From Rhodanobacteraceae bacterium (GTDB taxonomy: Bacteria; Pseudomonadota; Gammaproteobacteria; Xanthomonadales; Rhodanobacteraceae), in assembly GCA_025924775.1 (NCBI GenBank), contig JAICHS010000059.1, forward strand, positions 1 to 11,073: a stretch of 11,073 bases of DNA, read 5' to 3'. This document shows, one piece after another, positions 4,881 to 11,073 of this stretch (the first letter of the stretch is position 1; the number at the start of each line of letters is the position of its first letter). The notes beneath the pieces were generated by a model. It was not told the DNA's origin. It searched no databases and worked only from the letters and a program-made list of their open reading frames with translations. The translations under genes were made by a program, and so were the position numbers.

Positions 4881-4903
4881 ATTTCCGAAATTCATGGAGC
4901 CTG

Positions 4904-5452
4904 ATGGAGACCGAAGCAATCGTCGCACGCGTGGCGCCGGCCCTTGCGGAGCTGGGCCTTGAATGCCTTGGCGTTGAATGGAACGCCGGGCAAGGCGGCG
5001 GCCTGCTGCGCGTCTACATCGATTTGCTGGACCACGCCGACGGTGCCGCGAACGCGGTGGGCGTGGACCAATGCGAGGCGGCCAGCCGCGAGATTTCGGC
5101 GCTGTTGGACGTGGATGACCCGGTTCCCGGTCATTACGTGCTGGAGGTTTCCTCGCCGGGCATCGAGCGGCCGCTGTTCAACGCGGCGCAGTTTGCGCGT
5201 TTCATCGGCCAGAGCGCCAAGGTCACGCTGAAGCTGCCGCGCGATGGGCGCCGGCGCCTGCGTGGGACGATTGCGGCGGTGGCGGGCGCGCGGGTTGGCC
5301 TGGACGTGGACGGCACGCGCGTGGACGTGGCCGAGGATGAAATTGAAAGCGCGCACCTGGTGCCGGATTGGGAGGCGCTGGGCTACACGCCGAAGCCGAA
5401 GCCCGGCAAGGCTGCGGCCACGCCGAAGCGGGCGCACCAACGCAAGCATTGA
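4904..5452 (+). CDS. rimP: Ribosome maturation factor RimP
   Basis: RimP binds the free 30S subunit and is needed for its late maturation. The start chosen is ATG 4904 (182 residues), giving 'METEAIVARVAPALAELGLE', with GGAG at 4896-4899 only 4 nt upstream. An in-frame ATG at 4859 lies inside the terminator hairpin and is rejected. Visible features are the N-terminal alpha/beta domain ('LRVYIDLLDH', about 35-44), the family signature 'LEVSSPGIERPL' (80-91), and the C-terminal SH3-like barrel ('AKVTLKLPRDGRRRLRG', then 'VGLDVDG'). A Lys/Pro/Ala-rich tail of about 25 residues ('KPKPGKAAATPKRAHQRKH') makes it longer than the usual 150 residues of enteric RimP; it is strongly basic and may contact rRNA. 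First protein gene of the operon. Confidence 0.97.
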   Translation: METEAIVARVAPALAELGLECLGVEWNAGQGGGLLRVYIDLLDHADGAANAVGVDQCEAASREISALLDVDDPVPGHYVLEVSSPGIERPLFNAAQFARFIGQSAKVTLKLPRDGRRRLRGTIAAVAGARVGLDVDGTRVDVAEDEIESAHLVPDWEALGYTPKPKPGKAAATPKRAHQRKH

Positions 5453-5467
5453 CGCAACGGGAAGATC

Positions 5468-5495
5468 CCTGGGTTCCGGCTTTCGCCGGGGTAAC
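5468..5495. repeat. REP-like palindrome between rimP and nusA
   Basis: CCGGC (5476-5480), loop TTTC, GCCGG (5485-5489) with flanking G.T extensions sits inside a 'CCCTGGGTTCCGGC...GGGGTAAC' block. This is the form of dispersed hairpin repeat that often translates to '..PAFAGVT' in spurious ORFs of Xanthomonadales and relatives. It fills about a third of the 95-bp gap and would form a hairpin in the operon mRNA. Confidence 0.65.
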
Positions 5496-5547
5496 AAGAT
5501 TGACGGACAACGAAGTACGCGACGCGGCTTCGACGGAGCAGACAGAA

Positions 5548-7056
5548 ATGAATCGCGACTTGCTGATGATCGTGGAGACCGTGGCGGCCGAGAAGGCGGT
5601 GCCGCGTGAAATCATTTTCGGCGCACTCGAGGCGGCGCTCGCCACCGCGGCCAAGAAGCGCTACCCGGAGGAAGAGCCGCAGATCCGGGTCGCCATCGAC
5701 CAGGAAACCGGCGACTACGAAACCTTCCGCCGCTGGGAAGTGATTGCCGACGATGGCGAGATGGAATCGCCCGACTGGCAGCTGCGCCTGATGGATGCCG
5801 AGGACGAACGTCCCGGCGCGCAGGTGGGTGAATATGTCGAGCATCAGATCGAGAACCCCGAGTTCGGACGCATCCCCGCACCGGCCGCCACGCTGGTGAT
5901 CTTGCAGCGCATCCGCGAGGCCGCGCGCGCGCAGGTGGTCGATGCCTACAAGGATCGCGTGGGTGAGCTGATCAACGGCGTGGCCAAGCGCGTCGAGCGC
6001 GGCAACATCTACCTTGACCTTGGCGGCAAGGCCGAGGCGTTCATTCCACGCGACAAGGCGATTCCGCGCGAGGCGGTGCGCGTGGGTGACCGCGTGCGCG
6101 GGTACCTGTTCGAGGTGCGTTCCGAGCCGCGCGGCCCGCAGTTGTTCGTGTCGCGCACCGCGCCTGAATTCATGATGGAGCTGTTCAAGCTGGAAGTGCC
6201 GGAAGTGGGCCAAGGCATCGTCGAGATCCGCGCCTGCGCGCGCGACGCCGGAGACCGCGCCAAGATCGCAGTGGAAGCGCACGACAAGCGCACCGATCCG
6301 ATCGGGGCCTGCATCGGCATGCGTGGCTCGCGCGTGCAGGCGGTCTCCAACGAATTGAACGGCGAGCGCATCGACATCGTGTTGTGGAACGACGCGCCCG
6401 CGCAGTTCGTGATCAACGCGATGGCGCCGGCCGAGGTGCAGTCCATCGTCGTCGATGAGGACCGGCATTCGATGGACATCGCGGTGGCCGAGGACAAGCT
6501 GTCGCAGGCGATCGGCCGTGGCGGCCAGAACGTGCGCCTGGCCAGCAAGCTGACCGGCTGGGACCTGAAGGTGATGACCCAGGACCAGGTGGCCGCCAAG
6601 AGCGACGCCGAGCAGGAGGCCGCGCGCAAGCTGTTCATGGACAAGCTCGAGGTCGACCAGGAAATCGCGAACATCCTGGTGCAGGAAGGCTTCAGCACCA
6701 TCGAGGAAATCGCCTACGTACCGACCGGCGAACTGCTGGCGGTGGAAGGTTTCGACGAGGACATCGTCGAGGAGCTGCGTGCGCGCGCCAAGGATGCGCT
6801 GCTGACCGAGGCGCTGGCGGTGGAGGAAGTCCTGGACGAGCACAAGCCGTCCGACGAACTGCTGGCGCTGGAGGGCATGGACGAGGAAACCGCGTACACG
6901 CTGGCCGAACGTGGCGTGGTCACGCTCGATGACCTGGCGGACCAGGCGGTGGACGACCTGATCGATATCGAGGGCATGGACGAGGAACGGGCGGGCGCGC
7001 TGATCATGGCTGCGCGCGCGCCGATGCTGGCCAGGATGGAACAAGCGGCCAGTTGA
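5548..7056 (+). CDS. nusA: Transcription termination/antitermination factor NusA
   Basis: NusA binds RNA polymerase and nascent RNA, stimulates pausing and intrinsic termination, and takes part in rRNA and phage antitermination. The start is ATG 5548 ('MNRDLLMIVETVAAEKAVPR'), with GGAG 5535-5538. The 502 residues match the full gammaproteobacterial length. The polymerase-binding N-terminal domain covers about 1-130. The S1 domain covers about 137-200 ('GNIYLDLGGKAEAFIPR'). KH1 has 'IGACIGMRGSR' (252-262) and KH2 'AIGRGGQNVRLAS' (from 321). Two acidic repeats follow, at about 370-425 and 435-500 ('LLAVEGFDEDIVEEL' and 'LIDIEGMDEERAGAL'). Neither the KH nor the acidic repeat motifs are damaged. 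It is co-transcribed with infB, 134 nt downstream; in E. coli NusA controls its own operon at the leader. Confidence 0.99.
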   Translation: MNRDLLMIVETVAAEKAVPREIIFGALEAALATAAKKRYPEEEPQIRVAIDQETGDYETFRRWEVIADDGEMESPDWQLRLMDAEDERPGAQVGEYVEHQIENPEFGRIPAPAATLVILQRIREAARAQVVDAYKDRVGELINGVAKRVERGNIYLDLGGKAEAFIPRDKAIPREAVRVGDRVRGYLFEVRSEPRGPQLFVSRTAPEFMMELFKLEVPEVGQGIVEIRACARDAGDRAKIAVEAHDKRTDPIGACIGMRGSRVQAVSNELNGERIDIVLWNDAPAQFVINAMAPAEVQSIVVDEDRHSMDIAVAEDKLSQAIGRGGQNVRLASKLTGWDLKVMTQDQVAAKSDAEQEAARKLFMDKLEVDQEIANILVQEGFSTIEEIAYVPTGELLAVEGFDEDIVEELRARAKDALLTEALAVEEVLDEHKPSDELLALEGMDEETAYTLAERGVVTLDDLADQAVDDLIDIEGMDEERAGALIMAARAPMLARMEQAAS

Positions 7057-7106
7057 GTACGCCAGGGCGAATGCGGAGCATTTGCCGGGCCAACAAATGA
7101 TGGGTG

Positions 7107-7124
7107 GCCGCGGCATTGCCGCGG
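7107..7124 (+). promoter_or_regulatory. GC-rich hairpin in the nusA-infB gap
   Basis: CCGCGGC (7108-7114), loop ATT, GCCGCGG (7118-7124) is a very stable 7-bp stem in the 134-bp untranslated gap before infB, with no T-tract. It could mark an mRNA processing or pausing point. The rest of the gap shows nothing else. Confidence 0.35.
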
Positions 7125-7190
7125 GCGCCGCCGGCAGTGCAGAAGCCCCGCAAAGCAGCGTTGCAGGCAGCCCCTGAGAGGTACGACACG

Positions 7191-9791
7191 ATGTCAGACA
7201 TAACAATCAAGCAACTCGCAGGCATGGTGGGTACGCCCGAAGACAAGCTGCTGGAGCAGCTTGCCGGTGCCGGCATGCATTTCAAGGGGCCGGATCAGGT
7301 CATCAGCAACAGCGAAAAGACCAAGCTGCTGGATTTCCTGCGCAACAGCCACGGCAAGCAGCCGGCGGCCGCTGCCACCACCGTTGCGCCCCGGCAGATC
7401 ACCCTGAAGCGGCGCAAGGTCAGCGAGATCACCGTGGCGGGCAACCGCGGTGCCAGCGCCAAGACGGTGAACGTCGAAGTGCGCGCGCGTCGCACCTACG
7501 TCAAGCGCGCGGCGGTCGGTACCGGCAACGTGCTGGACGCCGAGCGCGAGGACGCCCTGCGCAAGCTGAAGGAATCCCAGGAACAACAGGCGCGCGAGCT
7601 GGCCGAGCTGGCCGAGCAGGATCGCCGCCGCAAGGAAGAGCAGCAGAAGCTCGAGGCGGCCGAAGCCGAGCGCAAACAGGCCGAGGCGCGCGCCAAGGCC
7701 GAAGCCGAGGCGGCGCCCGCGCACGCGGCGGAAGCCGCCGCCAAGAAACCCGCTGGCACCGAGGGCGCCGCGGCCGCGCACCCGCACCGCCACGATGCGC
7801 CCAAGCCGGCGCACCCGAAAGACACTGCGGCCCACACCAAGACCAAGCGCACGCGCGGTTCGCACCGCATGCGCGACGACGACGATGCGGCGCGCTACGG
7901 CGGTGGCGGTGAGTTGCACCTCACCGATGCCGAACGTGCGCGGCGTTCCACCCGCAAACGCCAACGGCCGCGGGTCGACCTTTCGGACATCACCGGGCAG
8001 CATGGTTTTTCCAGGCCGGTGGCGCCGCAGATGCGTGAAATCCCGATCGGCGCAACCATCGTGGTGTCCGATCTTGCGCAAAAGATGGCGGTGAAGGGCG
8101 CAGAGGTGGTCAAGGCGCTGTTCAAGATGGGCAGCATGGTGACTATCAACCAGACGATCGACCACGACACCGCCGCGCTGGTGGTCGAGGAACTCGGCCA
8201 CAAGGCGGTGGACGCCGAAGAGAAGACGGCCGAGACGGTGCTGGCCGCACACGTCACCACCGATGCGGCCGAAGGCGAGAAGGCGCCGCGTCCGCCGGTG
8301 GTCACGATCATGGGCCACGTCGACCACGGCAAGACCTCGCTGCTGGATTACATCCGCCGCACCAAGGTGGCGGCGGGCGAGGCCGGTGGCATCACCCAAC
8401 ACATCGGTGCGTACCACGTGGATACGCCCAAGGGCGTCGTCACGTTCCTCGACACCCCTGGCCACGCCGCGTTCACCTCGATGCGCGCGCGCGGCGCCCA
8501 GTCCACCGACATCGTGGTGCTGGTGGTGGCGGCCGACGACGGTGTGATGCCGCAGACCATCGAGGCCATCCAGCACGCGCGTGCGGCCAAGGTGCCGCTG
8601 ATCGTCGCGGTCAACAAGATGGACAAGCCCGAGGCCAACCCCGACAACGTGCGCCAAGGTTTGGCCCAGCACGAAGTGATTCCCGAGGACTGGGGTGGCG
8701 ATACCCAGTTCGTGCAGGTGTCGGCCAAGACCGGCATGGGCGTGGACAAGCTGCTGGAAGCCATCAGCCTGCAGGCCGAAGTGATGGAACTGAAGGCCGT
8801 GCCGGATGGCCGCGCCTCGGGCGTCGTGATCGAGTCCAGTCTGGACAAGGGCCGTGGCCCGGTCGCGACGGTGCTGGTGCAGCAGGGCCTGCTGGCGCGC
8901 GGGGACTACGTGGTGTGCGGAGTCGAATACGGCCGCGTGCGCGCGTTGTTCGACGAAAACGGCAAGCAGGTGGAAAACGCGGGCCCGTCCATCCCGGTGC
9001 AGATGCTGGGCCTGTCGGGCGTGCCCGAAGCCGGCGACGAGTTCGTGGTGGCGGCTGACGAAAAGCTGGCCCGCAGCGTGGTGTCCGAACGCGAGACGCG
9101 GCGCCGCGAGAAGCGCCTGGTCACGCGCACCAACACGCTTGAAGACGTGATGGCGATGATGGGCAAGGGTGAGGGTCAGCAGACCCTCAACATCCTCATC
9201 AAGGCCGACGTGCAGGGTTCGGCCGAGGCGCTGCGCGAATCGCTGGCGGCCATCGGCAACGATGCCGTGAAGGTCAACGTGATCGCGTCGGGTGTCGGCG
9301 GCATCACTGAATCCGACGCCACGCTGGCGTCGGCGTCCAAGGCGCTGCTGATCGGCTTCAACGTGCGTGCCGATGCCTCGGCGCGCAAGGTGGTCGAGCA
9401 GAACGGCGTGGACCTGCGCTACTTCTCGATCATCTACGACGTGATCGACCAAGTGAAGCAGGCGGCGTCGGGCCTGATGGGCACCGAGGTGCGCGAGGAA
9501 ATCATCGGCACCGCCGAGGTGCGCGACGTGTTCCGTTCGTCCAAGTTCGGTTCCATCGCGGGTTGCATGGTCATCGAAGGCTCCGTCAAGCGGCACAAGC
9601 CGATCCGGGTGCTGCGCGATGACGTGGTGATCTTCGAGGGCGAGCTGGAATCGCTGCGCCACTTCAAGGAAAACGTGGACGAAGTGAAGAACGGCAGCGA
9701 GTGCGGCATCGGCGTCAAGCAGTACAACGACATCAAGCCGGGCGACCGCATCGAGTGCTTCGAACGCATCGAGGTGGCAAGGACGTTGTGA
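7191..9791 (+). CDS. infB: Translation initiation factor IF-2
   Basis: IF2 is the GTPase that brings fMet-tRNA to the 30S P site and promotes subunit joining. The start is ATG 7191 ('MSDITIKQLAGMVGTPEDKL'), with GAGAGG 7176-7181; the upstream in-frame stretch from 7104 is intergenic. There are 866 residues. An IF2_N domain covers 1-55. A long Ala/Glu/Lys/Arg coiled linker covers about 115-260, with a His/Pro/Lys-rich part. A second IF2_N-like domain lies at about 280-345. The G domain has G1 'GHVDHGKT' (375-382), G3 'DTPGH' (421-425), G4 'NKMD' (475-478) and G5 'SAK' (511-513). Domains II-IV follow, ending 'GDRIECFERIEVARTL'. The last part binds fMet-tRNA, made by the first gene of the same operon. 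All catalytic residues are intact, including the G1/G3 histidines. Confidence 0.99.
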   Translation: MSDITIKQLAGMVGTPEDKLLEQLAGAGMHFKGPDQVISNSEKTKLLDFLRNSHGKQPAAAATTVAPRQITLKRRKVSEITVAGNRGASAKTVNVEVRARRTYVKRAAVGTGNVLDAEREDALRKLKESQEQQARELAELAEQDRRRKEEQQKLEAAEAERKQAEARAKAEAEAAPAHAAEAAAKKPAGTEGAAAAHPHRHDAPKPAHPKDTAAHTKTKRTRGSHRMRDDDDAARYGGGGELHLTDAERARRSTRKRQRPRVDLSDITGQHGFSRPVAPQMREIPIGATIVVSDLAQKMAVKGAEVVKALFKMGSMVTINQTIDHDTAALVVEELGHKAVDAEEKTAETVLAAHVTTDAAEGEKAPRPPVVTIMGHVDHGKTSLLDYIRRTKVAAGEAGGITQHIGAYHVDTPKGVVTFLDTPGHAAFTSMRARGAQSTDIVVLVVAADDGVMPQTIEAIQHARAAKVPLIVAVNKMDKPEANPDNVRQGLAQHEVIPEDWGGDTQFVQVSAKTGMGVDKLLEAISLQAEVMELKAVPDGRASGVVIESSLDKGRGPVATVLVQQGLLARGDYVVCGVEYGRVRALFDENGKQVENAGPSIPVQMLGLSGVPEAGDEFVVAADEKLARSVVSERETRRREKRLVTRTNTLEDVMAMMGKGEGQQTLNILIKADVQGSAEALRESLAAIGNDAVKVNVIASGVGGITESDATLASASKALLIGFNVRADASARKVVEQNGVDLRYFSIIYDVIDQVKQAASGLMGTEVREEIIGTAEVRDVFRSSKFGSIAGCMVIEGSVKRHKPIRVLRDDVVIFEGELESLRHFKENVDEVKNGSECGIGVKQYNDIKPGDRIECFERIEVARTL

Positions 9792-9801
9792 TATTGAACC
9801 A

Positions 9802-9917
9802 CTCTCCCCTCGGGAGAGGGGCAGGAGTGAGGGTGCGAATACGCGTGGAGCATCGACATCGCGCGTGATCGGACCCTCATCCGGCGCTTCGCGCCACCTT
9901 CTCCCGGAGGGAGAAGG
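9802..9917. repeat. Composite inverted-repeat element between infB and rbfA
   Basis: Hairpin CTCTCCC/GGGAGAG (9802-9808/9812-9818) stands at the left end and CCTTCTCCC/GGGAGAAGG (9897-9905/9909-9917) at the right. TGAGGGT (9828-9834) pairs with ACCCTCA (9873-9879) across the middle, and GGCGC/GCGCC (9883-9887/9891-9895) forms another hairpin. The 116-bp block is a dispersed intergenic repeat of the type abundant in Xanthomonadales. It fills nearly the whole infB-rbfA gap. Confidence 0.8.
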
Positions 9918-9918
9918 G
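9909..9918 (+). promoter_or_regulatory. Possible ribosome binding site supplied by the repeat
   Basis: The right arm of the repeat, GGGAGAAGGG, lies 5 nt before TTG 9924, which opens the rbfA frame 12 codons above ATG 9960. The ATG itself has no Shine-Dalgarno. The repeat arm would be paired in the hairpin, which could limit access. Confidence 0.35.
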
Positions 9919-9959
9919 AAATCTTGGCTTTCGTGTCACCTTCTCCTCCCAGACCGCCC

Positions 9960-10331
9960 ATGCCCACCCGCTCCTTCCGCCGCACCGACCGCCTGAATGC
10001 CGAGCTTCGTCGCGAGATCGGCGTGCTGGTGCACGCCGCGGTGCGCGACCATGCGTTGCCGCAGGCCAGCGTGGTGGATGTCGAAGCCAGCCGCGAGCTG
10101 GACGTCGCCACGGTGTGGGTGACGGCGCTGCAACCCGAACGCGGCGTCGAAGTGGTCAAGGCGCTCAAGGCGCTGGCGAAGGAGTTCCGGTACCAGCTGG
10201 CGCAGACGATGCGCCTGCGCCGCATGCCCGCGCTGCGCTTCAAATACGATGCGTCGGCGGCTACCGGCGAGCGGATCGAGCAGCTTTTGCGGGACACGGA
10301 ATCCGGACCCCGGGACCCGGAAGAGCAGTAG
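9960..10331 (+). CDS. rbfA: 30S ribosome-binding factor RbfA
   Basis: RbfA is a KH-fold protein that binds the 30S neck near the 5' helix of 16S rRNA, helps late maturation and is important in the cold. With ATG 9960 it has 123 residues, beginning 'MPTRSFRRTDRLNAELRREI', as RbfA homologues usually begin. TTG 9924 would add 12 residues of repeat-derived sequence (Ser/Pro-rich). The family core is clear: 'VVDVEASRELDVATVWVTAL' (40-60), 'ALKALAKEFRYQLAQTMRL' and the signature 'RRMPALRFKYDASAATGERI' near the end. The last residues 'ESGPRDPEEQ' come from repeat-like GC-rich sequence, and the stop lies inside a 39-bp direct repeat. It completes the RimP/RbfA pair of 30S assembly factors flanking nusA-infB. 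Confidence 0.95.
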   Translation: MPTRSFRRTDRLNAELRREIGVLVHAAVRDHALPQASVVDVEASRELDVATVWVTALQPERGVEVVKALKALAKEFRYQLAQTMRLRRMPALRFKYDASAATGERIEQLLRDTESGPRDPEEQ

Positions 10332-10399
10332 TCCACCGTTGCGCAGCGCTTCGCCGTCGTAGAGCAGTAATCCGCGGTCGCGCAGCGCTTCGTCGTCAT
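10322..10399. repeat. 39-bp direct repeat across the rbfA stop codon
   Basis: Two head-to-tail 39-bp copies (10322-10360 and 10361-10399) agree at about 33 of 39 positions, both starting AGAGCAGTA and sharing GCGCAGCGCTTCG. Copy 1 contains the rbfA stop TAG (10329-10331), so the end of the gene is part of the repeat. Confidence 0.8.
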
Positions 10400-10467
10400 C
10401 CTGGCGAAGGCCGGTACCTGGTGACTTTGCGCCAGGGCGCCGGGCCCCGGTTTGCGCCGGGGTGACG
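10394..10467. repeat. REP-like inverted pair between rbfA and truB
   Basis: The ends CGTCATCC (10394-10401) and GGGTGACG (10460-10467) are inverted with one mismatch. An internal hairpin CCCCGG/CCGGGG (10445-10450/10457-10462) and GC-rich 'GGCGAAGGCCGG' sequence complete the block. It resembles the same dispersed family as the rimP-nusA repeat, here as two facing arms. Confidence 0.65.
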
Positions 10468-10495
10468 CGTCGGCAAGATTGTGTCCATTCTGTCC

Positions 10496-11073
10496 ATGCA
10501 AACACCCAACCCCGAGTCCCGAGTTCCCGTTTCCGAGGCCCGTGCTGTCAGCGGCATCCTGCTGCTCGACAAGCCGCAAGGCATTTCTTCCAACCGCGCG
10601 CTGCAGCGGGCCAAGCACCTGTTCGGTGCGGCCAAGGCCGGGCACACCGGCAGCCTCGACCCCTTGGCGACCGGATTGCTGCCGGTCTGCTTCGGCGAAG
10701 CCACCAAGATCGCGGGTTACCTGCTGGGCGCGCGCAAGGCGTACGCGGCCGAATGCCGGCTGGGCGTCACCACCGACACCTGCGACAGCGACGGCGCGGT
10801 GCTCGTTGAGCGCGCGGTGCCTGCGTTGGAAGACGCCGCGATCAGGCGCGAATTGGCCAGGTTGACTGGCCGCATTACCCAGATCCCGCCGGTTTATTCC
10901 GCGCTCAAGCAGGGCGGCGTGCCGTTGTACAAGCGTGCGCGTCGCGGCGAAGAAGTCGTGGCGCCACCGCGCGAAGTGGACGTGTTCCGTTTCGATTTGA
11001 CGGCGCGCGACGGGGACAAGCTGCGCCTGCACGTTGAATGTGGATCAGGCACTTACGTCAGAAGCCTCGTGCG
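10496..11073 (+). CDS. truB: tRNA pseudouridine(55) synthase TruB, 3' end cut off
   Basis: TruB converts U55 in the T-loop of nearly all tRNAs to pseudouridine and also acts as a tRNA chaperone. The frame stays open from ATG 10496 to the window end, showing 192 full codons. The catalytic loop is 'GHTGSLDPLATGLLPVCFG' with the nucleophile Asp55 (Asp48 in E. coli), followed by 'EATKIAGYL', the Tyr of 'KAYAAECRLGVTTDTCDSDG', 'QIPPVYSALKQGGVPLYKRAR' and 'VECGSGTYVRSL'. The first 17 residues ('MQTPNPESRVPVSEARA') look like translated low-complexity repeat and vary between relatives. No good Shine-Dalgarno precedes ATG 10496; GTG 10481, five codons upstream and in frame, is an alternative. It follows rbfA by 164 nt of repeats and belongs to the same operon. 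Confidence 0.97.
   Translation, partial: MQTPNPESRVPVSEARAVSGILLLDKPQGISSNRALQRAKHLFGAAKAGHTGSLDPLATGLLPVCFGEATKIAGYLLGARKAYAAECRLGVTTDTCDSDGAVLVERAVPALEDAAIRRELARLTGRITQIPPVYSALKQGGVPLYKRARRGEEVVAPPREVDVFRFDLTARDGDKLRLHVECGSGTYVRSLV

Noticed and set aside
4859..4903. Longer RimP starting at ATG 4859
   Set aside because: The codons lie in the terminator hairpin and T-tract, and have no Shine-Dalgarno; homologues start near METEAIV.
4178..4928. Open frames antisense to the tRNA, ending 'GAGFEPATFGL' or starting 'MNLRPSGYEPDELPDC'
   Set aside because: These are the classic spurious proteins produced by reading the complement of tRNA-fMet and its neighbour sequence.
7104..7190. 29-residue N-terminal extension of IF2 from GTG 7104
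   Set aside because: The extension is Ala/Pro-rich intergenic sequence over a hairpin; ATG 7191 begins the conserved IF2_N domain and has GAGAGG upstream.
5383..7206. 607-codon open frame antisense to nusA
   Set aside because: Shadow of nusA caused by GC-rich third positions; low-complexity His/Arg/Leu product and no start signals.
7194..9662. Very long open frame (822 codons) antisense to infB
   Set aside because: It mirrors infB codons in high-GC DNA; the product is His/Arg/Gly-rich with no domain, and IF2 on the + strand is unambiguous.
9434..11032. 532-codon open frame antisense to the infB end, rbfA and truB
   Set aside because: It crosses three real genes and reads through the repeats (giving typical repeat-derived peptides such as 'PPGEGGAKRRMR'), so it is not a gene.

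Overview
The window reads as the chromosome of a high-GC gammaproteobacterium of the Xanthomonadales (Xanthomonadaceae or Rhodanobacteraceae). This is inferred from the order tRNA-fMet, rimP, nusA, infB, rbfA, truB, from the protein sequences, and from palindromic intergenic repeats of the kind common in that order (mirror-image 'CTCTCCC...GGGAGAAGG' blocks and 'CCGGC..GCCGG' hairpins). No database search was possible.

Left part (1-2383, all + strand): a compact run of small genes. It holds the 3' part of a tandem-CBS-domain protein, a small unrecognised protein, a soluble minimal histidine-kinase-like protein whose GTG start overlaps the preceding stop codon, two adjacent CsbD-like stress proteins, a structured 3' untranslated region ending in a strong intrinsic terminator, and a 54-residue DUF1328/YtjA-type membrane peptide. 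CsbD, CBS and DUF1328 proteins are commonly stress-associated, so the run looks like a stress-signalling and stress-response cassette.

Middle part (2384-4697): a convergent NRAMP-superfamily transporter on the - strand, whose metal-site motifs differ from classical MntH. It is followed by a gene-poor stretch of about 400 bp and a small lower-GC XRE-type regulator with a TTG start. The regulator has a good sigma70-like promoter overlapped by two repeats 20 bp apart, which suggests autoregulation. Behind it lies an unexplained array of four GGTCTC-centred units at an exact 11-bp period.

Right part (4655-11073, all + strand): the conserved translation/transcription operon. A promoter with a GC-rich discriminator drives initiator tRNA-fMet. 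A leader with two hairpins and an intrinsic terminator separates it from rimP (30S maturation), nusA (transcription elongation, termination and antitermination), infB (IF2), rbfA (cold-shock 30S maturation) and truB (tRNA psi55 synthase, cut by the window end). Three gaps in this operon (rimP-nusA, infB-rbfA, rbfA-truB) carry REP-like palindromes or direct repeats, so mobile repeat sequence has accumulated inside an essential operon. No CRISPR array, insertion sequence, integrase or clear prophage gene was seen. The main candidates for new biology are the CBS/kinase/CsbD cassette, the atypical NRAMP, the XRE operator plus 11-bp array, and the hairpin-rich 3'UTR.
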